Source: Tomocerus qinae (Eukaryota > Arthropoda > Collembola > Entomobryomorpha > Tomoceridae). From it: a DNA stretch of 64,000 nucleotides. The translations under genes and the position numbers were made by a program. Below the pieces are notes generated by a model. It searched no databases and was not told the DNA's origin. It saw only the letters and a program-made list of their open reading frames with translations. Position 1 is the first letter of the stretch; every line of letters begins with the position of its first letter. Below are positions 49,170-61,102 of this stretch, piece by piece. Location: assembly GCA_020055645.1 (NCBI GenBank), contig CM034546.1:1736001-1800000 (forward strand). The letters run 5' to 3'.

Positions 49170-49451
49170 AAGGAGCGCGCGAGAAAATCGTTGTGAGAAG
49201 GGAGAGAGGAGAGGAAAAACGTTGAAGGAGCGGAGTCGCATGGCAGAGTTGGTGCCGCGTGGTTGTGCATTATATTTCTGTCTGTAACCATTGACCATTG
49301 AATTGATTGATTAGTGACATTGACTTTATTGAATAATAAATTATAGCTTTTTAAATTTAATTCAGTGACTGAAATACGAAACCGAAATCATTTTAGCACT
49401 TAATATTTTGATAGATAGTTTGTTAGTTTTCGTTAGTCATACGAATCCACA
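49144..49451 (+). repeat. BEL/Pao LTR 3, 3' LTR of element 1
   Basis: 308 bp, starting right after the polypurine tract GGGGGGGAG. The pol stop codon lies 24-26 bases inside it. Confidence 0.9.
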
Positions 49452-50384
49452 TCGTTGTTGGCGCTCAACCAAGAAGAAATTTCTGAAAAATTAGCAGCCA
49501 AGGGAATTGAGTGGATATTCACGTCACCTTCAGGACCTCATTTTGGCGGGACCTGGGAGCGCCTCGTCAAATCCGTGAAAAAAGCCTTGTCTGCAAACCT
49601 GAAAGAGCAATCGCCCAAGGAGGAGACGTTACATACTCTTTTCGTCGAGGCGGAGAACATAATAAATAGCAGACCCCTTACAAGAGTTTCTGCTGATATC
49701 AACGACAAAGAAAGTCTGACTCCTAACCATTTTCTCTTAGGATGTTCAGCAGGAGCACCGAACATGGGAGTTCACCCGAAAGAAGATCTGTTTTCCCGAA
49801 AACAATGGAGAATTGGCCAAGCCCTTGCTGATCAATTTTGGCGGAGATGGATCAAGGAGTACCAGCCGAGCTTGACCAAAAGACAGAAATGGGACAAACC
49901 AGCGAAGCCTGTCAAAGTCGGAGATCTCGTGTTTATCGCCGACGGAAACCTACCTAGAAATACTTGGCCTCGTGGTATAATTACCGAAGCGATTCCAGGA
50001 AGGGATGGTATCATTCGCGTGGTGAAAGTGAAGACTGCGACGGGAGAACTACGAAGACCGGCCGTGAAAGTTTGCGTTCTAGAGGTGGAACCGGAAGACT
50101 CACCAAAGGAACTTTGTGGCGGCGAGAATTCTGAAGTGGACAAACCCGAGGATTTGCCACGGGGGGGAGTGTACGCCACAAAGAAGAGAGACTAGAAGGA
50201 GCGCACGAGAAAATCGTTGTGAGAAGGCAGAGAGGAGAGAAAAAACGTCAGGAAAAGAGGAGTCGCATGGCAGAGTTGGTTTTTTAATCTAAATTCAGTG
50301 ACTGAAATACGAAACCGAAATCATTTTAGCACTTAATATTTTGATAGATAGTTTGTTAGTTTTCGTTAGTCATACGAATCCACA
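49452..50384 (+). mobile_element. 5'-truncated BEL/Pao tail plus deleted LTR 4
   Basis: It starts with no spacer after LTR 3, inside the integrase catalytic core, at the point matching 60059 of element 3, and runs open to a TAG in its own LTR (50193-50195). Its sequence follows the element 2/3 subfamily. LTR 4 (50170-50384) is 215 bp; about 93 bases in the middle, including the AATAAA, are missing. Confidence 0.85.
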
Positions 50385-50400
50385 TGGTCCTTCGAGCCGG
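50385..50400 (+). other. 16-base tRNA-Tyr complement at an inversion junction
   Basis: TGGTCCTTCGAGCCGG follows LTR 4 and is the complement of the last 16 bases of mature tRNA-Tyr, five more than the PBS of element 1 shows. At 50401 the sequence turns directly into the reverse complement of a pol 3' end. The 12-base palindrome CGAGCCGGCTCG spans the join. Confidence 0.7.
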
Positions 50401-53400
50401 CTCGGGTTTGTCCACTTCAGAATTCTCGCCGCCACAAAGTTCCTTTGGTGAGTCTTCCGGTTCCACCTCTAGAACGCAAACTTTCACGACCGGTCTTCGT
50501 AGTTCTCCCGTCGCAGTCTTCACTTTCACCACGCGAATGATACCATCCCTTCCTGGAATCGCTTCGGTAATTATACCACGAGGCCAAGTATTTCTAGGTA
50601 GGTTTCCGTCGGCGATAAACACGAGATCTCCGACTTTGACAGGCTTCGCTGGTTTATCCCATTTCTGTCTTTTGGTCAAGCTCGGCTGGTACTCCTTGAT
50701 CCATCTCCGCCAAAATTGATCAGCAAGGGCTTGGCCAATTCTCCATTGTTTTCGGGAAAACAGATCTTCTTTCGGGTGAACTCCCATGTTCGGTGCTCCT
50801 GCTGAACATCCTAAGAGAAAATGGTTAGGAGTCAGACTTTCTTTGTCGTTGATATCAGCAGAAACTCTTGTAAGGGGTCTGCTATTTATTATGTTCTCCG
50901 CCTCGACGAAAAGAGTATGTAACGTCTCCTCCTTGGGCGATTGCTCTTTCAGGTTTGCAGACAAGGCTTTTTTCACGGATTTGACGAGGCGCTCCCAGGT
51001 CCCGCCAAAATGAGGTCCTGAAGGTGACGTGAATATCCACTCAATTCCCTTGGCTGCTAATTTTTCAGAAATTTCTTCTTGGTTGAGCTCCATCAGCGAT
51101 TGTTTCAGCTCGTTGTTGGCACCATGAAAGTTGGTGCCATTGTCGGAGTAGAGCTTATCAGGACATCCTCTTCTGCCGATGAATCTCCTCAGTGCCATGA
51201 TAAATGAGTCCGTAGTGAGTGAACTTGCAATCTCCAAATGTACAGCTCGTACTGAAAGGCAAGTAAACAAAACTCCGTACCGTTTCTCATGGTGGCGATT
51301 CACTGTCACGGACAAAGGGCCGAAATAGTCAACTCCAACATATGTAAATGCTCTCGGTGGTCTAGTAAGTCTCACTGCAGGTAGAGGGGCCATCTCCGGA
51401 AAGTTAGGTTTCGCTTTGGCAATTCTGCACACAAGACATCGATTCCAGGCATTCCTCACCGCATTTCGGGCGTCTAATATCCAGTATTTCTGGCGAAGTT
51501 CGTTTAATACGTATTCCTGTCCGGAATGTCCCGCCATTCGGTGATAATGCATCACTAATAAACGAGTTATGGGATGTTTCGGGTCCAAGATAATCGGCTG
51601 CCTTGCACTTTCTTGCAGCTCCGGAGAATTCCGTACACGACCTTGGGCTCTCAACAAACCGTCTTCACCCATTACAGGGCACAATCCTTTCAACTTTCCG
51701 GACTTAGGCAGTTCCTTTTTCTGGTTCAGGCTAGTTAATTTTCCAAGTGACTCCACTTGGGACTGACGGAGAACTTTCTTTTCAGCTTGTAAAAGCTCAC
51801 CAGGTGTCAGCCATCCACAAGTTTTAGTCTGGTTTCTGCAATTATTTATAAATCTTAAAATCCAGGCTGTGCTTCTTAGTAAACGTGGCCAAGAATTTAA
51901 GATTTCTATATCCGGGATGGATGATTCCATCTCAGCAACTGCACAGACAAACTGGATATTTTCGTCTTCGCTAGCTGTACTTTCTTCGTCGCTTTCACTA
52001 TTTTCCCTTTTGTCTTCAATTTTTCTTTCATTTGGCCATTGGTCCGGCGGTTTCTTCAAGAATGTAGGTCCGGTTAACCATCTGCTTTCACTGGAAAAAT
52101 TTGATTCCGATGAACTACGAGTGGCTTCATCCGCAACGTTATCCTTTTTCGGTACCCAATGCCAATTTTCGATCGATGTGGTCTCCAGGATCTCTCCTAC
52201 CCGACAGGCCACAAACGGTTTGTATTGTCGTGCATCTGAGCGTATCCAAGACAGTACTGTTTTTGAATCGCTCCAAAAATGCGTTTCATTGATCTCCAGG
52301 TCCAATTCCAACTTCAGTGTCGTGGCTAGTCGGCTACCCATCAGAGCGGCTTGCAGTTCTAGTCGAGGAATCGTCATCGGCTTCAAGGGTGCAACACGAG
52401 CTCTGGCCATAATGAGCATGACATCTATTTCTTCTTTTTTCTGAATACGTAGATATGCTGCAGCCGCAAATGCCTCTTCACTGGAATCACAGAAAATGTG
52501 AAGTTGAATGGATTCAAAATTAACGAGTAACTTTGAATAGCATCTTGGAATATTCATTTTCGTGATATCTTTCATGTCTCTTAGCCAGGTTCTCCATCTC
52601 ACAAATTGTACATCTGTAATTTCGTCGTCCCAGTTTATTCCACTCCGCCAGACTTGCTGAAATAAAATTCGTGCCTTGACTGTGAAATGAACTGCGAATC
52701 CAAGTGGGTCAAAGAGAGACATAAACGTTCTCAGAACTTCTCTTTTGGTAGGTCGTCTCTCTCCGCTCACAACATCAGGATTCACTCTATTGAACTGGCA
52801 GGAAAAGAAAAAGTAATCTTGATTTGGATTCCATCGGAGTCCTAAAACTTTTTCGGTAGCCATTTCTCCTTCCAAATTCAAGTCCTTTTCCGGTCTTTCA
52901 TTTCCAGGAATATCTTCTTCCAGCGCCTGCAACACTTTCATTGAGCTGCAGTTCCAACTGCGGATTTCAAACCCGCCCGTCGGTGCACTTCTCGAACGTC
53001 CTTAATTATTTTCAAAGCTTCAGCTTCACTATTGGCTCCGTCGAGGTAGTCGTCGACGTAATGCTTGCGAATAATAGCCTCAGCTGCACGGGGAAATTCT
53101 TCCGAGAATTCCAACGCATTTCGGTTTTTAATGACTTGGGCCAAGCTAGGAGAACAAGTGGCACCGAAAGTCATGACTTGCATAACATACGTGTCTGGTT
53201 CTTCTTTTCCAGTTTCTGTCCAAAGAAATCTCTGCGCGCACTGATCTTCCTCACGAATCTTCACCTGGTGGAACATCTCACGTATGTCCCCACTGAAGCC
53301 AATTTGTCCAACTCGGAATCGGAGAAGAACACCAGCGAGAGATGTCAGTAAATCTGGGCCAGGAAGTAAATTGTCATTAAGACTGGTACCTTGACATTTG

Positions 53401-55358
53401 GCTGCAGCGTCGAATACCAAACGCCTCTTTCCTGGTTTGTTTGGATTTTCTGTAGCAAAATGAGGAAGATACCAAGTCTTCGGTCCGATTTCTTTCGCTT
53501 CTGAAGAACTCAATTTTCTTGCGTAGCCGGCTTCGATGTAATAAGTAATTTTTTCGTAGTACCATCGAGCTAACTCCGAATCTCGTTCCATTTTCTTTTT
53601 TAGAGTCATCAGTCGGTTCATTGCATTTTTCTTGCTAGACGGTAAACGAGGCTCCTCTTGTGCCCAGAGCAAACCGGTCTCCCATCTGTCACCGACTCTC
53701 TTCGTATTTCTTTCAATTTGTTTTTCTGCATTAGTCACATCAGTAGACTGTGGAAGCTTGTCAAGCACTTTCACGCCAAAACTTTCTGTGCTAAAGGAGT
53801 CTTTCACTAGTTGACATAATTGATCGTCAGCATGGTGAATAAAAAATGTTGACTCGTTTCCATCCGTGGCATTTTCTTTTTCGGGTCCGTGCACAACCCA
53901 TCCTAGCTTGTTATAACTAGCAATTGGAGCACTCGGTGGGCCTTCTCGAATTTCTCGGGTGACAATAAGATGACACTGATCGTCTCCAATTAACACTTTT
54001 GGAATTAAATTGTCCATGGTGCTAATTGGCAATTTTCTTAAATGTCTCCATTTGCCAGTAAGATTTTTCATGTCAACAGACTGGGAAGGTAATTTCAATT
54101 CACGAACAGTTCTTACGTTGTCCATTGTGAATAGTTGTTTTTCTTTCAATCCACGAATTTCAACCGACAAAATTCTTGAATTGGTTTCGGTGACTGTCTT
54201 ACCATCCGCCAATGTCATGTGGAGTCCTTTTTTCGGTCCATGAAGGCCTAGTCGTTCAGCGATCTTGGCATCCAACAAAGTGACGGTTGATCCACTATCG
54301 AGCATGGCGTTGACTTTAATTTCACCTCTCGGGCCTTTCAAGATGACTGGCATCACTCTCCGTAATGTTACTGACCTTTTGCATTTTTCTTCCGTCGTGA
54401 TTGCTACACCTTCTGGCTTTTCTTCGCATTTCTCAGGAATTTTCGAAGCAGGAGGTTTCGGCGCAAAAAACTTCGGATTATGCAAACTTTTGTGATGAAA
54501 CAAATAACATCCGTCCGTGCCGCACTTTTCTTTATCGTCGCAATCGGCCAGAAGGTGATTGCCATTAATACACGCAAAACAAATCTTGTTTTCAGTTACC
54601 CATTTCCAGCGGCCATCAATATCCAATTTTAGATACTGTCGACACTTCTCCGTACGGTGCTCTTTTTGACAAAACATACACGTACATTCACCGGTGGGCT
54701 TTTTCACTTTCTCTTCTGCTTTTTCAGTAGTGGTAAAAACTACTTCTTTCTTCTGGTTTTTTTCTTTTTCCGTTGTCCTTGTTTCCTCGCTGTTCGTCGT
54801 CAGCTTTGCTTTTCGTTTGTTTTTCAAGATTTTCGAGCGCCACTGAATTTTTGATGAGTCTTGCCGCTGTAGCTCGTTTCTCCATCCACTCAGCAAAATC
54901 TCTCAATGTGACGTCGTCCATCCTTTTTGCTAGTGCATTTCCCCACTTCGTCTTGAAAGTGACGGGCAATTTCTCCACTAGATCTTCCATCAGAGAGGGA
55001 TTTGTCATGTAGTTTTCCTTTTTCAGAGATTCCATAGTGGCCACTAAATTTGAAACTGCATGAGAAAACTCAATCACGGAGTCTGGTTTGTCTTCCCTAA
55101 ATGGAGGCAATTTCTTTGTCTTCAGAATAAGGGTTTTAATTATGAGCTCTGGCTGTCCAAAATTATCCTTAAGACATTTAATGATGAGTGGTAATTTTTC
55201 TGTGTGATTTAACATCTCACCTACAGCAGCCAGGGCCTTTCCTTTTAAGCATTTTCTGAGCCGGCATATATTATTGAAATCACTATACCCGCACTCTTTC
55301 GTCGTCTCCAGGTAGTGGTTGATGAACAATGGCCACTTGTCGGGATCTCCTTGGAAAT
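50401..55358 (-). mobile_element. BEL/Pao element 2 (minus), lacking both LTRs and the start of gag
   Basis: Reading on the minus strand it covers Gag from the FQGDPD block to near the end of pol and stops at GACAAACCCGAG, about 24 bases before the 3' LTR would start. Two homopolymer frameshifts break it: in an A-rich run near 54757-54769 (between Gag core and zinc knuckle) and in a C run near 52972-52979 (after YVDD, in RT). It shares nearly all private variants with element 3, with which it forms an inverted repeat. Confidence 0.85.
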
Positions 55359-55366
55359 CTGACATT
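55359..55366. other. Centre of the inverted pair of elements 2 and 3
   Basis: Minus-strand gag (ending at the FQGDPD block) meets plus-strand gag (starting at GEKCDKF) around TGACATT. TGAC also precedes GGCG in element 1, so a short microhomology may have guided the join. The arms match over about 5 kb, with about 0.44 kb of extra gag on the plus side. Confidence 0.7.
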
Positions 55367-58300
55367 GGCGAAAAGTGTGATAAGTTCAAGGATAACGACA
55401 AATCCGAGGAACCCCTGAAAAACGCACAACCTAAGTTCACCTATGATGACTGGAGAGAATTTTTCCCTCGAACATCAGCTGTCAAGACAGAGATAAGTAC
55501 TTCCAAGAAAACCACTTCTCCCATACGTAAGTCTCAGCATCAATTTTATTCAGATGAAATCTCGAATACCGAAATTCCGAAATACAGAGCAGACAGCCCT
55601 GACGAAAATATACAACATGAAACGAAAATCGAAGAAGCGAAACCACCAAGCCAAAGGACAGTGACATTTTCTGCGGATCAATTGTCGTTACTGTTCCAAG
55701 CCCAAGACATAGCAAAAAATTACACAGTAGCAGAAAACAGTACGGGCGGAGGAGAAATCAAAAAATTCGTCGCTCGTCAATCTGGAGTTACTGCGTTGCC
55801 AGATTTCCAAGGAGATCCCGACAAGTGGCCATTGTTCATCAACCACTACCTGGAGACGACGAAAGAGTGCGGGTATAGTGATTTCAATAATATATGCCGG
55901 CTCAGAAAATGCTTAAAAGGAAAGGCCCTGGCTGCTGTAGGTGAGATGTTAAATCACACAGAAAAATTACCACTCATCATTAAATGTCTTAAGGATAATT
56001 TTGGACAGCCAGAGCTCATAATTAAAACCCTTATTCTGAAGACAAAGAAATTGCCTCCATTTAGGGAAGACAAACCAGACTCCGTGATTGAGTTTTCTCA
56101 TGCAGTTTCAAATTTAGTGGCCACTATGGAATCTCTGAAAAAGGAAAACTACATGACAAATCCCTCTCTGATGGAAGATCTAGTGGAGAAATTGCCCGTC
56201 ACTTTCAAGACGAAGTGGGGAAATGCACTAGCAAAAAGGATGGACGACGTCACATTGAGAGATTTTGCTGAGTGGATGGAGAAACGAGCTACAGCGGCAA
56301 GACTCATCAAAAATTCAGTGGCGCTCGAAAATCTTGAAAAACAAACGAAAAGCAAAGCTGACGACGAACAGCGAGGAAACAAGGACAACGGAAAAAAGAA
56401 AAACCAGAAGAAAGAAGTAGTTTTTACCACTACTGAAAAAGCAGAAGAGAAAGTGAAAAAGCCCACCGGTGAATGTACGTGTATGTTTTGTCAAAAAGAG
56501 CACCGTACGGAGAAGTGTCGACAGTATCTAAAATTGGATATTGATGGCCGCTGGAAATGGGTAACTGAAAACAAGATTTGTTTTGCGTGTATTAATGGCA
56601 ATCACCTTCTGGCCGATTGCGACGATAAAGAAAAGTGCGGCACGGACGGATGTTATTTGTTTCATCACAAAAGTTTGCATAATCCGAAGTTTTTGCGCCG
56701 AAACCTCCTGCTTCGAAAATTCCTGAGAAATGCGAAGAAAAGCCAGAAGGTGTAGCAATCACGACGGAAGAAAAATGCAAAAGGTCAGTAACATTACGGA
56801 GAGTGATGCCAGTCATCTTGAAAGGCCCGAGAGGTGAAATTAAAGTCAACGCCATGCTCGATAGTGGATCAACCGTCACTTTGTTGGATGCCAAGATCGC
56901 TGAACGACTAGGCCTTCATGGACCGAAAAAGGACTCCACATGACATTGGCGGATGGTAAGACAGTCACCGAAACCAATTCAAGAATTTTGTCGGTTGAAA
57001 TTCGTGGATTGAAAGAAAAACAACTATTCACAATGGACAACGTAAGAACTGTTCGTGAATTGAAATTACCTTCCCAGTCTGTTGACATGAAAAATCTTAC
57101 TGGCAAATGGAGACATTTAAGAAAATTGCCAATTAGCACCATGGACAATTTAATTCCAAAAGTGTTAATTGGAGACGATCAGTGTCATCTTATTGTCACC
57201 CGAGAAATTCGAGAAGGCCCACCGAGTGCTCCAATTGCTAGTTATAACAAGCTAGGATGGGTTGTGCACGGACCCGAAAAAGAAAATGCCACGGATGGAA
57301 ACGAGTCAACATTTTTTATTCACCATGCTGACGATCAATTATGTCAACTAGTGAAAGACTCCTTTAGCACAGAAAGTTTTGGCGTGAAAGTGCTTGACAA
57401 GCTTCCACAGTCTACTGATGTGACTAATGCAGAAAAACAAATTGAAAGAAATACGAAGAGAGTCGGTGACAGATGGGAGACCGGTTTGCTCTGGGCACAA
57501 GAGGAGCCTCGTTTACCGTCTAGCAAGAAAAATGCAATGAACCGACTGATGACTCTAAAAAAGAAAATGGAACGAGATTCGGAGTTAGCTCGATGGTACT
57601 ACGAAAAAATTACTTATTACATCGAAGCCGGCTACGCAAGAAAATTGAGTTCTTCAGAAGCGAAAGAAATCGGACCGAAGACTTGGTATCTTCCTCATTT
57701 TGCTACAGAAAATCCAAACAAACCAGGAAAGAGGCGTTTGGTATTCGACGCTGCAGCCAAATGTCAAGGTACCAGTCTTAATGACAATTTACTTCCTGGC
57801 CCAGATTTACTGACATCTCTCGCTGGTGTTCTTCTCCGATTCCGAGTTGGACAAATTGGCTTCAGTGGGGACATACGTGAGATGTTCCACCAGGTGAAGA
57901 TTCGTGAGGAAGATCAGTGCGCGCAGAGATTTCTTTGGACAGAAACTGGAAAAGAAGAACCAGACACGTATGTTATGCAAGTCATGACTTTCGGTGCCAC
58001 TTGTTCTCCTAGCTTGGCCCAAGTCATTAAAAACCGAAATGCGTTGGAATTCTCGGAAGAATTTCCCCGTGCAGCTGAGGCTATTATTCGCAAGCATTAC
58101 GTCGACGACTACCTCGACGGAGCCAATAGTGAAGCTGAAGCTTTGAAAATAATTAAGGACGTTCGAGAAGTGCACCGACGGGGCGGGTTTGAAATCCGCA
58201 GTTGGAACTGCAGCTCAATGAAAGTGTTGCAGGCGCTGGAAGAAGATATTCCTGGAAATGAAAGACCGGAAAAGGACTTGAATTTGGAAGGAGAAATGGC

Positions 58301-61086
58301 TACCGAAAAAGTTTTAGGACTCCGATGGAATCCAAATCAAGATTACTTTTTCTTTTCCTGCCAGTTCAATAGAGTGAATCCTGATGTTGTGAGCGGAGAG
58401 AGACGACCTACCAAAAGAGAAGTTCTGAGAACGTTTATGTCTCTCTTTGACCCACTTGGATTCGCAGTTCATTTCACAGTCAAGGCACGAATTTTATTTC
58501 AGCAAGTCTGGCGGAGTGGAATAAACTGGGACGACGAAATTACAGATGTGCAATTTGTGAGATGGAGAACCTGGCTAAGAGACATGAAAGATATCACGAA
58601 AATGAATATTCCAAGATGCTATTCAAAGTTACTCGTTAATTTTGAATCCATTCAACTTCACATTTTCTGTGATTCCAGTGAAGAGGCATTTGCGGCTGCA
58701 GCATATCTACGTATTCAGAAAAAAGAAGAAATAGATGTCATGCTCATTATGGCCAGAGCTCGTGTTGCACCCTTGAAGCCGATGACGATTCCTCGACTAG
58801 AACTGCAAGCCGCTCTGATGGGTAGCCGACTAGCCACGACACTGAAGTTGGAATTGGACCTGGAGATCAATGAAACGCATTTTTGGAGCGATTCAAAAAC
58901 AGTACTGTCTTGGATACGCTCAGATGCACGACAATACAAACCGTTTGTGGCCTGTCGGGTAGGAGAGATCCTGGAGACCACATCGATCGAAAATTGGCAT
59001 TGGGTACCGAAAAAGGATAACGTTGCGGATGAAGCCACTCGTAGTTCATCGGAATCAAATTTTTCCAGTGAAAGCAGATGGTTAACCGGACCTACATTCT
59101 TGAAGAAACCGCCGGACCAATGGCCAAATGAAAGAAAAATTGAAGACAAAAGGGAAAATAGTGAAAGCGACGAAGAAAGTACAGCTAGCGAAGACGAAAA
59201 TATCCAGTTTGTCTGTGCAGTTGCTGAGATGGAATCATCCATCCCGGATATAGAAATCTTAAATTCTTGGCCACGTTTACTAAGAAGCACAGCCTGGATT
59301 TTAAGATTTATAAATAATTGCAGAAACCAGACTAAAACTTGTGGATGGCTGACACCTGGTGAGCTTTTACAAGCTGAAAAGAAAGTTCTCCGTCAGTCCC
59401 AAGTGGAGTCACTTGGAAAATTAACTAGCCTGAACCAGAAAAAGGAACTGCCTAAGTCCGGAAAGTTGAAAGGATTGTGCCCTGTAATGGGTGAAGACGG
59501 TTTGTTGAGAGCCCAAGGTCGTGTACGGAATTCTCCGGAGCTGCAAGAAAGTGCAAGGCAGCCGATTATCTTGGACCCGAAACATCCCATAACTCGTTTA
59601 TTAGTGATGCATTATCACCGAATGGCGGGACATTCCGGACAGGAATACGTATTAAACGAACTTCGCCAGAAATACTGGATATTAGACGCCCGAAATGCGG
59701 TGAGGAATGCCTGGAATCGATGTCTTGTGTGCAGAATTGCCAAAGCGAAACCTAACTTTCCGGAGATGGCCCCTCTACCTGCAGTGAGACTTACTAGACC
59801 ACCGAGAGCATTTACATATGTTGGAGTTGACTATTTTGGCCCTTTGTCCGTGACAGTGAATCGCCACCATGAGAAACGGTACGGAGTTTTGTTTACTTGC
59901 CTTTCAGTACGAGCTGTACATTTGGAGATTGCAAGTTCACTCACTACGGACTCATTTATCATGGCACTGAGGAGATTCATCGGCAGAAGAGGATGTCCTG
60001 ATAAGCTCTACTCCGACAATGGCACCAACTTTCATGGTGCCAACAACGAGCTGAAACAATCGCTGATGGAGCTCAACCAAGAAGAAATTTCTGAAAAATT
60101 AGCAGCCAAGGGAATTGAGTGGATATTCACGTCACCTTCAGGACCTCATTTTGGCGGGACCTGGGAGCGCCTCGTCAAATCCGTGAAAAAAGCCTTGTCT
60201 GCAAACCTGAAAGAGCAATCGCCCAAGGAGGAGACGTTACATACTCTTTTCGTCGAGGCGGAGAACATAATAAATAGCAGACCCCTTACAAGAGTTTCTG
60301 CTGATATCAACGACAAAGAAAGTCTGACTCCTAACCATTTTCTCTTAGGATGTTCAGCAGGAGCACCGAACATGGGAGTTCACCCGAAAGAAGATCTGTT
60401 TTCCCGAAAACAATGGAGAATTGGCCAAGCCCTTGCTGATCAATTTTGGCGGAGATGGATCAAGGAGTACCAGCCGAGCTTGACCAAAAGACAGAAATGG
60501 GATAAACCAGCGAAGCCTGTCAAAGTCGGAGATCTCGTGTTTATCGCCGACGGAAACCTACCTAGAAATACTTGGCCTCGTGGTATAATTACCGAAGCGA
60601 TTCCAGGAAGGGATGGTATCATTCGCGTGGTGAAAGTGAAGACTGCGACGGGAGAACTACGAAGACCGGTCGTGAAAGTTTGCGTTCTAGAGGTGGAACC
60701 GGAAGACTCACCAAAGGAACTTTGTGGCGGCGAGAATTCTGAAGTGGACAAACCCGAGGATTTGCCACGGGGGGGAGTGTACGCCACAAAGAAGAGAGAC
60801 TAAAAGGAGCGCGCGAGAAAATCGTTGTGAGAAGGCAGAGAGGAGAGAAAAAGACGTTGGAAGGAAAGAGTCGCATGGCAGAGTTGGTGCCGCGTGGTTG
60901 TGCATTATATTTCTGTCTGTAACCATTGACCATTGAATTGATTGATTAGTGACATTGACTTTATTGAATAATAAATTATAGCTTTTTAATCTAAATTCAG
61001 TGACTGAAATACGAAACCGAAATCATTTTAGCACTTAATATTTTGATAGATAGTTTGTTAGTTTTCGTTAGTCATACGAATCCACA
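55367..61086 (+). mobile_element. BEL/Pao element 3 (plus), 5'-truncated, with LTR 5
   Basis: It lacks a 5' LTR and the first part of gag. From GEKCDKF it runs through the whole of pol to LTR 5 (60778-61086, about 309 bp). Unlike element 1 it keeps the bases ACTGA in integrase. Two single-base losses break the frame: in a T run near 56690 (just after the zinc knuckle) and in an A run near 56928 (after the protease site). From 56940 to 60803 it stays open through protease end, RT, RNase H and integrase, with the stop inside the LTR. Confidence 0.88.
60778..61086 (+). repeat. BEL/Pao LTR 5
   Basis: About 309 bp and more diverged from LTR 1 than LTR 3 is (for example GAAGGCAGAGAGGAGAGAAA and GGAAGGAAAGAG in its first third), marking the element 2/3 subfamily. 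Confidence 0.9.
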
Positions 61087-61102
61087 TGGTCCTTCGAGCC
61101 GG
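61087..61102 (+). other. Second 16-base tRNA-Tyr complement at an inversion junction
   Basis: TGGTCCTTCGAGCCGG follows LTR 5, then CTCGAGCCGG, then CTCCCCCCC, the reverse complement of the complete polypurine tract. So the minus-strand element 4 ends exactly where its 3' LTR should start, and tRNA-like sequence stands in place of that LTR. Confidence 0.7.

Larger units (their letters stand above)
42815..49451 (+). mobile_element. BEL/Pao LTR retrotransposon, element 1, nearly complete
   Basis: Order: 5' LTR 42815-43122, PBS, 80-base leader, a single Gag-Pol frame, polypurine tract (GGGGGGGAG) and 3' LTR 49144-49451. A single Gag-AP-RT-RNaseH-IN frame is typical of BEL/Pao. No env-like gene is present. 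No target duplication is visible: LTR 1 lies to the left and another element's tail follows directly on the right, so flanks were rearranged or reused. Confidence 0.9.

Noticed and set aside
43183-49298. Many antisense and shifted frames across the BEL elements
   Set aside because: They are shadows of the Gag-Pol frame and recur only because the element recurs.
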